From: Phreatobacter oligotrophus
Lineage (GTDB): Bacteria; Pseudomonadota; Alphaproteobacteria; Rhizobiales; Phreatobacteraceae
NCBI RefSeq assembly: GCF_003046185.1
Contig: NZ_PZZL01000008.1
Span: 1-64,000, forward strand
Direction: 5' to 3'
Length of the DNA: 64,000 nucleotides
In this document: piece by piece, positions 16,181 to 24,947 of the stretch
Layout: each line of letters begins with the position of its first letter
How positions within the stretch are numbered: position 1 is the stretch's first letter
Position numbers and translations under genes: made by a program
Notes under the pieces: generated by a model
Database searches by the model: none
Told to the model about the DNA's origin: nothing
Seen by the model: only the letters and a program-made list of their open reading frames with translations

Positions 16181-16648
16181 TCAGGCGCGCCGCCAGCCGA
16201 CCAGCGCGTTGGCCGCGGACTGCCGACGGGCGAGATCGGCAAGGTCGGAGGAGACGATGCGCTGGCCGAGCGGGAAGACCGAGGCCGCCGCGAGCTTGAG
16301 ATGCGCCCAGCCGAACGGAATGCCGATGATGCTGAGGAAACAGGCCGCCGCCGCCACCACGTGGATGACCATCAGCGACAGGCCGATCGGGATGAACCAG
16401 ATGACATTGCCAATGAAGCGCAGCACGCCCATGGCGCCGGACGGCCGCCCGGTGAGCTCGCTCGCCCAGACCACGTCCCGGCCGAAGGGCCAGAGCGTGT
16501 AGGAGCCGATGCGGAAGCAGGCGAAGGCCCAGGGCAGGCCGACGATGGTGATCGCCGCGAGGATGCCGGCCACGAACCAGGCCAGCCCGGCGAGGAGCCC
16601 GCCGAGCACGAACCAGAGGATGTTCAGGATGAGGCGGATCGGGCCCAT
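16181..16648 (-). CDS. YccF-family membrane protein
   Basis: This 155-aa protein has two duplicated YccF domains, each with a hydrophobic helical pair: ILNILWFVLGGLLAGLAWFVAG, and after the linker, FIGNVIWFIPIGLSLMVIHVV. Each is followed by the signature TIVGLPWAFACFRIG or SIIGIPFGWAHLKLA, and both carry the PFG/PLG-type ending. Function is unknown. GGAGGA lies 4 bp before the ATG at 16648, which is why I use this start. It is transcribed away from the transaldolase gene. Confidence 0.87.
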   Translation of the reverse strand: MGPIRLILNILWFVLGGLLAGLAWFVAGILAAITIVGLPWAFACFRIGSYTLWPFGRDVVWASELTGRPSGAMGVLRFIGNVIWFIPIGLSLMVIHVVAAAACFLSIIGIPFGWAHLKLAAASVFPLGQRIVSSDLADLARRQSAANALVGWRRA

Positions 16649-16766
16649 GGGGTCCTCCGGGGTGACATGACCAAGAGATAGGTATCGCGGGAGCTGCGCG
16701 CATCCCCGGTTGGACACCCGCCTTGGCCGGCCTTAAACAGCCTTCGGGAAACACCGGGAGAGAACA

Positions 16767-17489
16767 ATGCCGGCCATCGCCGACCTCAAGGTCAAGCTCT
16801 ACACGGACGGCGCCGAGAAGGCCTCCATCGTCGAGATGGCGAAGAAGCCGTGGATCCAGGGCTTCACCACCAATCCCTCGCTGCTGAAGAAGGCCGGCGT
16901 CTCGGACTATGCGGCTTACGCGGCCGATCTCGTCGCCGCCGTGCCGGACCATCACATCTCCTTCGAGGTCTTTTCCGACGACCTGAAGGAAATGGAGGCG
17001 CAGGCCCGCGTCATCGCCACCTGGGGCAAGAACGTCTACGTCAAGCTGCCGGTGACGAACTCGAAGGGCGAGCCGCTCTACGACATGATCCACAAGCTCT
17101 CGCGCGAGGGCGTGAAGATCAATTTCACCGCGCTCTACACCGCCGGCCAGATCAAGGCCTCGGTGGAGGCGCTGAAGGGCGGCGCGCCCTCCATCATCTC
17201 CGTCTTCGCCGGCCGCCTCGGCGATGCCGGCCACGATTACATGCCGGTGATGACCTATGCGGTGGGCCTTGCCCGCGGCACCGAGACGATCGAGGTCATC
17301 TGGGCCTCGACCCGCGAGGTGTGGAACGTTATCGAGGCGGATCGCATCGGCTGCCACATCATCACGGCGCCGGCCGACATCCTGAAGAAGCTTGAGGGCC
17401 TCGGCCGCGCGCCGGAGGACATCTCGCTCGACACGGTGAAGGGCTTCGTCGCCGACGCCAAGGCCGCCGGGCTGACGCTGAAGGTGTGA
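16767..17489 (+). CDS. Transaldolase family protein
   Basis: This 240-aa TIM-barrel enzyme belongs to the short transaldolase/fructose-6-phosphate aldolase class. KLYTDGAEKASIVEMAK starts the barrel, GFTTNPSLLKKAG is the substrate loop, VYVKLPVTN carries the Schiff-base Lys, and INFTALYTAGQ and ISVFAGRLGDAG follow in the expected order. It would transfer or cleave dihydroxyacetone units in the pentose-phosphate pathway. Length is slightly above the 215-220 aa of minimal members. It stands alone, with its own GGGAGA ribosome site. Confidence 0.9.
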   Translation: MPAIADLKVKLYTDGAEKASIVEMAKKPWIQGFTTNPSLLKKAGVSDYAAYAADLVAAVPDHHISFEVFSDDLKEMEAQARVIATWGKNVYVKLPVTNSKGEPLYDMIHKLSREGVKINFTALYTAGQIKASVEALKGGAPSIISVFAGRLGDAGHDYMPVMTYAVGLARGTETIEVIWASTREVWNVIEADRIGCHIITAPADILKKLEGLGRAPEDISLDTVKGFVADAKAAGLTLKV

Positions 17490-17564
17490 GCCTGCGGACC
17501 ATGCAGGGCGCCTCTGCCGAAAGCGGCGGTTGAGCGCGGCGCCCTGCCGGGCTCGACTGGCGCC

Positions 17565-18038
17565 ATGGACATGACGCCCGACCCGCTTGCGCCGCCCGCC
17601 GGCTTCGTCCGCTTCCGCGACCTCGAAGGCTTCATCGGCCTCGCCGGCCCCTATTTCTGGCGAGCGCTGGCTGATGGCACGGTCGAGTACGGCTTTCGCG
17701 CCGAGGCCCGGCACGGCAATCCCAACGGGGTGCTGCACGGCGGCTCGCTCACCACTTTCATGGACACGGTGCTGGGCTACGAGGTGATCCGGCAGACGCG
17801 ACGGCGCTGCGCCACCATTTCGCTCACCACCGAGTTCGTCGCCGGCGGCAAGCCAGGCGCCTGGATCGCCGGCCGCCTGTCGCTGCGCAAGCTGACCGGG
17901 TCCATGGCCTTCATCGACGGCGACACCTATGCCGATGACGTGCTGGTGGCGCTGAACCACGGCATCTTCCGCCTGCTGCCGCCGGAGGATCCGCCCCATG
18001 CGCCGCCGGGCGGGCCGCCGCTGGTGCCGGCCGCCTGA
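17565..18038 (+). CDS. PaaI-type hot-dog thioesterase
   Basis: This 157-aa protein has the hot-dog fold signature GNPNGVLHGGSLTTFMDTVLGYEV (about residues 48-71). The HGG turn and the following Asp are catalytic-site residues in PaaI thioesterases. The C-terminal strand order (ISLTTEFVAGGKPGAWIAGR, then MAFIDGDTYADDVLVALNHGIFRLL) is normal. It probably cleaves an acyl- or aryl-CoA; the substrate is not evident. It lies 75 bp after the transaldolase gene. Confidence 0.85.
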   Translation: MDMTPDPLAPPAGFVRFRDLEGFIGLAGPYFWRALADGTVEYGFRAEARHGNPNGVLHGGSLTTFMDTVLGYEVIRQTRRRCATISLTTEFVAGGKPGAWIAGRLSLRKLTGSMAFIDGDTYADDVLVALNHGIFRLLPPEDPPHAPPGGPPLVPAA

Positions 18039-18174
18039 CGACCGAGCCGAATCGCTCGCCCTCGGCTAGACCTTTCTTTCGCCGGATGGCGCGGCTATGC
18101 ACCGCCGGCTCGCCCGCGGAGGGGCCGCGTCGCGGCTCCGACCGCCCAAGGATCGCCCGGGGAACCTTTCGGCC

Positions 18175-19716
18175 GTGATCAAGAACATCTTCTCGGTCTC
18201 GGCGATCACCCTCGTCAGCCGCCTGTTCGGCTTCGTGCGCGACCTGATGTTCGCCGCGATCCTCGGTGCCGGGCCGCTGGCGGATGCCTTCTTCGTGGCC
18301 TTCCGCATCCCCAACCAGTTCCGCGCCATCTTCGCCGAGGGCGCCTTCTCCGCCGCCTTCGTGCCGGGCTTCGCCAAGGTCGCGGCCGAGCGCGGCCAGA
18401 ATGCCGCGCTGGTCTTCGCCGACCGGATCTTCGCCTTCCTCATCCTCGCCCAGCTCGTGCTGCTGGTCCTCGCCTTCGTCTTCATGCCGACGGTGGTCGG
18501 GCTGATGGCGCCGGGTTTTGCCGACGATCCCGTGCGCTTCCCGGCGGCGGTCGAGCTCACCCGCATCACCTTCCCCTATCTGGCGCTGGTCTCGCTGGTC
18601 ATCCTGATGAGCGGCGTGCTCAACGCCGTCGGCCGCTTCGCCGCGGCGGCGGCGACGCAGGTCGTGCTCAATATCGGCATCATCGGCGCGCTGCTGCTGG
18701 CGGCGAACTTCCGCACCCCCGCCCATGCCGCGGCCTGGGGCATCGTCGTGGCGGGCCTGTTGCAGTTCCTCGTCGTCACCGCCGATGCGCTCAAGGCCAA
18801 TGTCATGCTGGAGCTGCGCGCGCCGAAGGTGACGCCGGAGGTCCGCCAGTTCTGGAAGACCTTCTTGCCGGCCACCGTCGGCTCGGCCGGCACGCAGATC
18901 GCCGTGCTCGCCGATACGGTTGTGGCGAGCTATCTCGTCGCCGGGTCGGTCTCCTGGCTCTATTACGCCGACCGCCTCAACCAGCTGCCGCTCGGCGTCA
19001 TCGCCATCGCGGTCGGCACGGTGCTGCTCTCGGAGATGAGCCGCCGCGTCGCCGCCGGCGACGATGCCGGCGCCCGCACCGCGCAACTGCGCGCCATCGA
19101 GCTGACGCTGGTCTTCACCCTGCCGGCGGTCGCCGCCTTCGTCATCGTGCCGGACACGCTGATGACGGCGCTGTTCATGCGCGGCGAGTTCAGCGCCAAT
19201 GACGCGATGCAGTCGGCCCGGGCGCTGGCGGCCTATGGGTCGGGGCTCGCGGCGCTGGTGCTCATCCGGCCGCTGACGGTGACGTTCCACGCGCGCGGCG
19301 ACACCACGACGCCGGTGATCGCGGTCGCCGTCGCCATCACCGTCAATGTCCTGCTCAAGGTGCTGCTGATGGGCCCGCTCGGCCATGTGGGCCTTGCGGT
19401 GGCGACCAGCGCGGGGGCCTGGATCAACCTCGCCCTGCTGATCGTCTTCGCCCGCCGGCGCGACCTGCTTGCGCTCGACGAGCGTGCGAAAGTGGTGATG
19501 CCGCAGCTTGCCGTGGCCTTCTCGGTGCTGGCGCTGGCGCTGGTGGCGTCCAACACCGCCATCGCCATGCTCATTCCCGGCCGCCTCGGCGCCAAGGTGG
19601 AACTGGTGCTGCTCATGGCGATCGGCGGCCTCGCCTATGGCGGCGCGCTGGCCGTCCTCTTCGGCAAGCGCTTCCTCGCCGATCTCAAGCGCCTGAGGCG
19701 CGGCATCGAGGGCTGA
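18175..19716 (+). CDS. murJ: Lipid II flippase MurJ
   Basis: This 513-aa inner-membrane MOP-superfamily protein flips lipid II during peptidoglycan synthesis and is normally essential. The N terminus IKNIFSVSAITLVSRLFGFVRD and the loop FFVAFRIPNQFRAIFAEGAFSAAFVPGF are MurJ hallmarks. About 14 hydrophobic helices follow. I place the start at GTG 18175, because relatives begin at the (V/M)IKNI sequence; an upstream ATG at 18097 would add 26 Arg-rich residues. It is preceded by the thioesterase gene and converges on the DMT transporter gene. Confidence 0.92.
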   Translation: MIKNIFSVSAITLVSRLFGFVRDLMFAAILGAGPLADAFFVAFRIPNQFRAIFAEGAFSAAFVPGFAKVAAERGQNAALVFADRIFAFLILAQLVLLVLAFVFMPTVVGLMAPGFADDPVRFPAAVELTRITFPYLALVSLVILMSGVLNAVGRFAAAAATQVVLNIGIIGALLLAANFRTPAHAAAWGIVVAGLLQFLVVTADALKANVMLELRAPKVTPEVRQFWKTFLPATVGSAGTQIAVLADTVVASYLVAGSVSWLYYADRLNQLPLGVIAIAVGTVLLSEMSRRVAAGDDAGARTAQLRAIELTLVFTLPAVAAFVIVPDTLMTALFMRGEFSANDAMQSARALAAYGSGLAALVLIRPLTVTFHARGDTTTPVIAVAVAITVNVLLKVLLMGPLGHVGLAVATSAGAWINLALLIVFARRRDLLALDERAKVVMPQLAVAFSVLALALVASNTAIAMLIPGRLGAKVELVLLMAIGGLAYGGALAVLFGKRFLADLKRLRRGIEG

Positions 19717-19761
19717 GGCCACGACGCCAGACATTGCGCGCTTGGAGGACGAGCTGACCGC

Positions 19762-20721
19762 TCAGCCCTGCGGGGTCGTGACCTTGCGCTGCTGGGCCCG
19801 CTCGAGGCCGAGCTTGTGCTCGCGCCACATGACGAAGATGCCGGAGGCGACGACGATGGTGCCGCCGGCGATCACATAGGCGCTCGGCAGGTCGGCGAAG
19901 ACGAGATAGCCGATGATGACCGCCCAGATCATCGAGAAATAGTCGAAGGGGGCGATCAGCGAGGTGTCGGCGTAGCGGTAGCTCAGCGTCAGGAAGATCT
20001 GGCCGAGGCCGCCGGTGACGCCGACCATGACGAGGATGAAGGCCTTCATCGGGCTCGGCACCACCCACTGGCCCATGATCGGGATGACATAGCCGAGCGG
20101 CCAGGTGAGCAGCGCCAGGCAGGCGCAGAGCACCATGAAGGTGAAGACGATGGCCGCCGTCGTCTCGGTGTTGACGAGCTTGCGCACCTGGATGGTGGCG
20201 AAGGCGGCGCAGATCGCCCCGCCCAGCGAGAAGAGCGCGCCGGTGCTGTGGGCATCGGCCTGGCCGTAGAGGGCGACCACGTCGAGATGCGGCCAGAGGA
20301 TCACCACGACCCCGACAAAGCCGACGGCCACCGCCGTCCAGCGATAGATGCGCACCTGTTCGCCGAGGATGAAATAGGCCAGCGGCACGACCATCAGCGG
20401 CGCGGCGTAGCTGATGGCGGTGGAATCGGCGAGCGGCAGCATGGTGAGGCCAACGAAGCCGGAGAACATGCCGGTGGCGCCGATGACGCCGCGCTTCATG
20501 TGGGAGAGGAAGCTCACATAGCGGAAGGCGTCCATGACCTCATGGCGCCAGGCCAACATCATGAAGAGCGGGATCAGGGCGAAGAAGGACCGGCAGAACA
20601 CCACCTCGCCGACCGGGATCTCCTTGCCCGCCACGCGCACCAGCGTCGACATGGAGGTGAAGGCCACCGTCGACATGAGCTTGAAGAGAATTCCCGTGGC
20701 AGCGCGGGAGAGAACAGGCAT
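19762..20721 (-). CDS. DMT-family (EamA) transporter
   Basis: This 319-aa membrane protein has ten predicted helices in two EamA repeats. The first contains GEVVFCRSFFALIPLF and DSTAISYAAPLMVVPLAYFILGEQ; the second contains GQIFLTLSYRYADTSLIAPFDYFSMIWAVIIGYLVF. It is probably an exporter of small metabolites such as amino acids. The ATG at 20721 lacks a good ribosome site; a purine-rich AAAGGAGA lies about 40 bp further upstream without a start codon, and ATG 20676 is an alternative. Confidence 0.87.
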   Translation of the reverse strand: MPVLSRAATGILFKLMSTVAFTSMSTLVRVAGKEIPVGEVVFCRSFFALIPLFMMLAWRHEVMDAFRYVSFLSHMKRGVIGATGMFSGFVGLTMLPLADSTAISYAAPLMVVPLAYFILGEQVRIYRWTAVAVGFVGVVVILWPHLDVVALYGQADAHSTGALFSLGGAICAAFATIQVRKLVNTETTAAIVFTFMVLCACLALLTWPLGYVIPIMGQWVVPSPMKAFILVMVGVTGGLGQIFLTLSYRYADTSLIAPFDYFSMIWAVIIGYLVFADLPSAYVIAGGTIVVASGIFVMWREHKLGLERAQQRKVTTPQG

Positions 20722-20964
20722 GTCGGGAGGAAAGGCCGGAGGAGAGCTTTGATCTCCTTTGAACCACGCCGTGGCCGATTCAGGCAGCCCCGTCGGTGCA
20801 GTGAAGCCCTGCGGCGCTGTCCCCGAGCAGCCCAACCGCGGTCATGCCGACGCCGCTTTCCCCGCCGCGGGTGCGGTTGCGCAGGTTGTCGCAGGGGTTA
20901 AGGTCCGTTCACCACCCTGCAAGAGGTGGTGCCACGACCTCATCGTCAGACAACGGGACCCCCG

Positions 20965-21366
20965 ATGGACAGCCTCAATCCGACCCTCAATGCCTGGGCA
21001 CCGCGCGTGCTCTCGATCGTCCGCATCATGTTCGCGCTGGTGCTGCTGCAGCATGCCTTCGTGAAGCTGTTCAGCTTCCCGATGGCCGTCAATTTCGCGC
21101 CGGTCGGTTCGCTCCCGTGGATCGCCGCTCTTATCGAATTTGCCACCGGATTGCTGCTTCTGGCCGGCTTTTTCACCCGTCCGGCGGCTTTTCTGCTCGC
21201 CGGCACCATGGCCGCCGCCTATTTCATCGGCCATGCGCCCCGCGGCTTCTACCCCATCCAGAACGGCGGCAGCCTGGCCATCATGTACTGCTTCACCGCG
21301 CTTTACCTGGTCTTCGCCGGCCCGGGCCCGTGGAGCGTCGACGCCCAGCGGACCTCCAACCCCTGA
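20965..21366 (+). CDS. DoxX-family membrane protein
   Basis: This 133-aa protein has four hydrophobic helices, with the DoxX pattern RIMFALVLLQHAFVKLF, then ALIEFATGLLLLAGFFTRPAAFLLAGTMAAAYF, and HAPRGFYPIQNGG before the last helix. DoxX proteins are small inner-membrane proteins with poorly defined redox-linked roles. The ATG at 20965 follows GGGACCCCCG; the frame is open further upstream but the added residues are not family-like. A terminator follows at 21399-21431. Confidence 0.87.
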   Translation: MDSLNPTLNAWAPRVLSIVRIMFALVLLQHAFVKLFSFPMAVNFAPVGSLPWIAALIEFATGLLLLAGFFTRPAAFLLAGTMAAAYFIGHAPRGFYPIQNGGSLAIMYCFTALYLVFAGPGPWSVDAQRTSNP

Positions 21367-21737
21367 TGATCTGATCCGTCACGTCCGGTGACGACGATGG
21401 CCGCGAAGAGCTCACGCTCTCGCGGCCTTTTCATTGCGCCGTTGCTGGTTCATTGCGTTCATGCCCATAAGTCACCAGGAGGCAACCTGTCTCTAGGGCA
21501 GGCTATCCGCTCACGATTTGCCGGCTTGTGGTCACGGTTGCGTGATATCAAGCGCGATTTCAGGAGCTCATTCAGGGCCGTCGCAGGGTTGGTAGAACGA
21601 GACGCGCGCTGACTTGGCCAGCAGCCCTCGTCGTCGGCCGTCGGCTGGTTCGCTGCAAAAATGCATAATTGTGCTTGCCGTCATGCAAGCATGAAGCGGC
21701 GGCAGGGCAGGGCCCCGCCGCCAGCCTTTCCAAGACC
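21367..21737. other. Gene-free stretch between doxX and the molybdoenzyme gene
   Basis: It begins with the doxX terminator. A 74-codon open frame covers part of it but overlaps the terminator and has no family feature. TCATGC-AA-GCATGA at 21681-21694 is a small inverted repeat, and a GGCGGC/GCCGCC hairpin lies near 21695-21723, without a T run. No RNA gene was recognised. Confidence 0.5.
21399..21431 (+). terminator. Rho-independent terminator after doxX
   Basis: The stem GGCCGCGAAGAG pairs with CTCTCGCGGCC (one bulged A) around a short CTCACG loop and is followed by TTTTC. It lies 33 bp past the doxX stop. Confidence 0.75.
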
Positions 21738-24047
21738 TCAGGCGGCCTTCGCCGCCTTGGCCTGCTGGATCGCCTCCCAGACCACCGCGGGGGTGGCGGG
21801 CATGTCGATCTCCTTGATGCCGTAGGCGCGCCAGAGCGCGTCGACGAGGGCGTTCATCACCGCCGGGCAGGCGCCGATGGTGCCGGCCTCGCCGGCGCCC
21901 TTGATGCCCAGCAGATTGGTCACGCAGGGCACGTTGCGGGTCTCGAAGTGGAAGTTCGGGATGTGGTCGGCCCGCGGCATGGCGTAGTCCATGAACGAGG
22001 CGGTGAGCAGTTGGCCGCTCTCCTTGTCGTAGACCGTGCGCTCCAGCAGGGCCTGGCCGATGCCCTGGACGATGCCGCCATGGACCTGGCCGGCGAGCAG
22101 CGTCGGGTTGATGGTGACGCCGAAGTCATCGACGACGGTGTAGCCGACGATGGTGGTGGCACCCGTGTCCGGATCGACCTCGACCTCGCAGATATGCGTC
22201 CCGTTCGGGAAGGTCGGCTCCGGCGGGCGCCAGGTGCCGTGGGACTTCAGCTTCTCCTCGGCGCCGGGCAGGGAGGCGATCTTCTCGTAGGAGATTGACT
22301 TGTCGGTGCCGACGACGCGGACATTGCCGCCGACGATCTCGACGTCGGCGACGCCGACCTCCATCTCGGTCGCCGCCATCTCCTTGATGACGTCGGCGAG
22401 CGCCCGCGCGCCAACATCCACCGCCGCGCCGCCGACGGGCAGCGAGCGCGAGCCACCGGTGCCGGTGCCGGAGGGGATGAGGTCGGTGTCGCCCTGGATC
22501 ACGGTGATGCGCTCGACGGGGATGTCGAGGTGCTGCGAGGCGAGCTGCGCATAGGCGGTCTTGTGGCCCTGGCCGTTGGACTGCGTGCCGACCTTGATGA
22601 TGACCGAGCCGTCCTTCTCGAGGCTCATCCAGGCGTTCTCGGGCGCGCCGCCGCCGCAGGCCTCGATATAGGTGGCCATGCCGATGCCGCGGATCTTGCC
22701 GGCCTTGCGGGCGACCTTGAGGCGGTCCTTGAACGTGTCCCAGCCCGCCACTTCCATGGCGCGGGTCATGTGGCCGTCGAACTCGCCGGAATCATAGGTG
22801 CGGCCGACCGGCGTCTTCCACGGGAACTGGTCGGGCCGGATGAAGTTGCGGCGGCGCACCTCGGCCGGGGTCGAGCCGGTCTCGATGGCGATGCGGTCCA
22901 TGAGGCGCTCGATGAGATAGGCCGCCTCTGGGCGGCCGGCGCCGCGATAGGCGTCCACCGGCACGGTGTTGGTGTAGGCGTACTTCAGCCGCACATCCAT
23001 GGCCGGGAAGGCATAGACGCCAGCCAGCATCAGCGCGCCGACGTAAGGGATGAAGGTCGCGTACTGGGAGAGATAGGCGCCCATGTCGGCGATGGTCTGC
23101 ACCTTCACCGCCAGCACCTTGCCGCGCTTGTCGAGCGCGGCGGTGGCGGTCGAGACGTTGTCACGGCCCTGGCTGCAATTGACGAAATGGTCGCCGCGCT
23201 CCTGCACCCACGCGACCGGCTTCTTCAGCTTACGCGCCGCCACCATGCAGAGCGGATACTCGCGGAACATGAAGGTCTTGGTGCCGAAGCCGCCGCCGAC
23301 ATCGGGCGTGACGACGCGGATCTTCTCCTTCGGCATGTTGAAGATCTTGGTCGCCAGCGTCGCCTGGATGCCGTGCGAGCCCTGGCTGCCGAGGGTGAGC
23401 GTGAAGCCCTTGGACTTCGCGTCGTACTCGGCGAGGCAGCCGCGCGTCTCCATGTAGTTGGTGATCAGGCGGTTGTTGACGATGGTCACCGAGACGGTGC
23501 GGTGGGCCTTCTCGAAGGCCTTGGCCGTGGCGTCGGCATCGCCGAGATGGACCTCGCCGCAGAGATTGCCGGCAATGTCCGGCCAGACCTGCGCGGCGCC
23601 GGGCTTCAGCGCATCGACGGCGTCGATGATCGGCTCACGCGAGGTCCATTCGATCTCGATGGCCTCGGCGGCATCCTTGGCGCGGTCGAGCGTGTCGGCC
23701 ACGACGAAGGCGACGCCGTCACCGACATGGCGCACCGTCTTCGAGCAGAGCACCTCCCATGGCGGGTTCGGGATCGGCTTCACCGAGGGGATCTGCGACA
23801 GGCAGGGCAGGAGCCCGACGCCCTCGAGGTCCGCATGGGTGAAGATGGCCTTCACGCCCTTCATGGCGCGCGCGGCGGAGGTGTCCTTGATGACGAAATC
23901 GGCGAAGGCGAAGGGCGAACGCAGCACATAGCCGACGAGGGCGCCTTGCGGCACGAGGTCGGAGACATAGCGGCCCTCGCCCTTGATCAGCGGCGCGTCC
24001 TCGACCCGGCTCACAGCCTGGCCCATTCCGAATTTCGTCGGCGTCAT
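21738..24047 (-). CDS. Xanthine dehydrogenase / CO dehydrogenase-type molybdopterin-binding large subunit
   Basis: This 769-aa protein is the Mo-cofactor subunit of a molybdenum hydroxylase. It has the N-terminal AXH domain (RVEDAPLIKGEGRYVSD), the substrate-channel block VGGGFGTKTF, the VDAYRGAGRPEA loop and the C-terminal IKGAGEAGTIG with the catalytic Glu. The AYRGAGR loop is the form-II type and lacks the AYRCSFR motif of true CO dehydrogenase, so the substrate is probably not CO. FAD and iron-sulfur subunits normally lie beside it but are absent here. An Mo-enzyme must therefore use subunits encoded elsewhere. GGAGCACG precedes the ATG. Confidence 0.92.
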   Translation of the reverse strand: MTPTKFGMGQAVSRVEDAPLIKGEGRYVSDLVPQGALVGYVLRSPFAFADFVIKDTSAARAMKGVKAIFTHADLEGVGLLPCLSQIPSVKPIPNPPWEVLCSKTVRHVGDGVAFVVADTLDRAKDAAEAIEIEWTSREPIIDAVDALKPGAAQVWPDIAGNLCGEVHLGDADATAKAFEKAHRTVSVTIVNNRLITNYMETRGCLAEYDAKSKGFTLTLGSQGSHGIQATLATKIFNMPKEKIRVVTPDVGGGFGTKTFMFREYPLCMVAARKLKKPVAWVQERGDHFVNCSQGRDNVSTATAALDKRGKVLAVKVQTIADMGAYLSQYATFIPYVGALMLAGVYAFPAMDVRLKYAYTNTVPVDAYRGAGRPEAAYLIERLMDRIAIETGSTPAEVRRRNFIRPDQFPWKTPVGRTYDSGEFDGHMTRAMEVAGWDTFKDRLKVARKAGKIRGIGMATYIEACGGGAPENAWMSLEKDGSVIIKVGTQSNGQGHKTAYAQLASQHLDIPVERITVIQGDTDLIPSGTGTGGSRSLPVGGAAVDVGARALADVIKEMAATEMEVGVADVEIVGGNVRVVGTDKSISYEKIASLPGAEEKLKSHGTWRPPEPTFPNGTHICEVEVDPDTGATTIVGYTVVDDFGVTINPTLLAGQVHGGIVQGIGQALLERTVYDKESGQLLTASFMDYAMPRADHIPNFHFETRNVPCVTNLLGIKGAGEAGTIGACPAVMNALVDALWRAYGIKEIDMPATPAVVWEAIQQAKAAKAA

Positions 24048-24195
24048 GTCACGTGCTCCGGGGAACTCGGGGAAGAGAATGGAACGCTTCGAGCCTGCGA
24101 GGCAAGATGGACCGATAGCAGGGGCGCAATGCGGTGCTGGCTGGCCCGAGACCGCATCCCTGTCGTAGGAAAGGACCCGTCAGCCGGAGCCGTGC

Positions 24196-24480
24196 ATGTC
24201 CGAGGACGACCGAAACGCGACACCCCCCGCCATCTATGTCGGCCTCGCCTTCTGCATGGCGGCGGTGGCGTGGTGGTTCGCCTACTACGCCCAGTATGGC
24301 GGCGCCTTCGGGCTCCTCGGCCTGAAAGTGGCCTGCATCGGCTTTGCGACGCCGGAATGCAGCTTCTTCCAGGCGAATATCCGCGGCAGCGTTCCGCGCT
24401 ACGTGCCGGTTCTCTGGTATGCGGGCATGGTGACGCTCGCCTTCGGCGTCTGGCAGCTCTGGCAGCAGCGGCCGAAATAG
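24196..24480 (+). CDS. Small two-helix membrane protein, unknown function
   Basis: This 94-aa protein has two hydrophobic helices: AIYVGLAFCMAAVAWWFAYYA (about residues 12-32) and VPVLWYAGMVTLAFGVWQLW near the C terminus. The loop between has two Cys (VACIGFATPECSFF) that could form a disulfide. I do not recognise the family. It is divergent from the molybdoenzyme gene and convergent with the Lrp-like gene, so it has no operon partner. Codon use matches the neighbours. Confidence 0.7.
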   Translation: MSEDDRNATPPAIYVGLAFCMAAVAWWFAYYAQYGGAFGLLGLKVACIGFATPECSFFQANIRGSVPRYVPVLWYAGMVTLAFGVWQLWQQRPK

Positions 24481-24489
24481 GGCGCTCGG

Positions 24490-24726
24490 TCAGAATGCCT
24501 TGAACGTGATGATCGTGTGGGTGTCCTGGATGCCCGGGATCAGCTGCACCTTCTCATTGACGAAATGGCCGATGTCGGTGCCCGGCTCGACATAGAACTT
24601 CACCAGCAGATCGAAATTGCCGGCGGTCGAGTAGATCTCCGAGGCGATCTCGCGATCGGCGAGGGCGGCAGCGACCTCATAGGCCTTGCCGAGCTGGCAT
24701 TTGATCTGGACGAAAAAGGCGATCAT
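24490..24726 (-). CDS. Stand-alone AsnC/Lrp ligand-binding (RAM) domain protein
   Basis: This 78-aa protein is only the RAM/Lrp-AsnC effector domain: IAFFVQIKCQLGKAYEVAAAL, then IYSTAGNFDLLVKFYV and GIQDTHTIITFKAF in the typical beta-alpha-beta order. It lacks the helix-turn-helix, so it cannot bind DNA by itself. Stand-alone RAM proteins form oligomeric rings that may bind amino acids. The ATG at 24726 has GAGGTCCTC just upstream. Confidence 0.88.
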   Translation of the reverse strand: MIAFFVQIKCQLGKAYEVAAALADREIASEIYSTAGNFDLLVKFYVEPGTDIGHFVNEKVQLIPGIQDTHTIITFKAF

Positions 24727-24853
24727 GAGGACCTCGCGGCGCAGATGGCCTGACATGCCACCAAAGCCGGCGCGCGTCATCCCCTCGCGTGGCGGTTGCC
24801 ATGCGGCGCCGGCCTCCCTTGCGCCGGCGAAGCGCTTGGCCTAACTCTTGGGA

Positions 24854-24947
24854 CATCTCGTCGGGGTGCCCCAAAGGGGCTGAGAGGCCGGTCACGGCCA
24901 ACCCGTCGCACCTGATCCGGGTCATGCCGGCGGAGGAAACCGAGATG
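24854..24947 (+). promoter_or_regulatory. TPP riboswitch (THI element) controlling thiM
   Basis: The conserved segments are in order: CGGGGTGCCCC at 24862-24872, GGCTGAGAGG at 24878-24887, ACCCG at 24901-24905, then CACCTGATCCGGGT and ATGCCGGCGGAGGAAA up to 24939. P1 can form from CATCTCG (24854-24860) and CGAGATG (24941-24947), a 7-bp match, and the last three bases are the thiM start codon. The ribosome site GGAGG (24932-24936) also lies in the aptamer core. Ligand binding should therefore block translation directly, without a separate expression platform. Confidence 0.93.

Noticed and set aside
16170-19734. Two long minus-strand frames opposite transaldolase, thioesterase and murJ
   Set aside because: The translations are Arg/Asp/Gly/His repeats with no domain; the plus-strand genes account for the coding signal.
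21388-21612. A 74-codon frame after doxX
   Set aside because: It overlaps the doxX terminator, has no good ribosome site and no family feature.
21738-24047. True carbon monoxide dehydrogenase (form I)
   Set aside because: The active-site loop reads AYRGAGR, not AYRCSFR, and CoxM/CoxS subunits are not adjacent.
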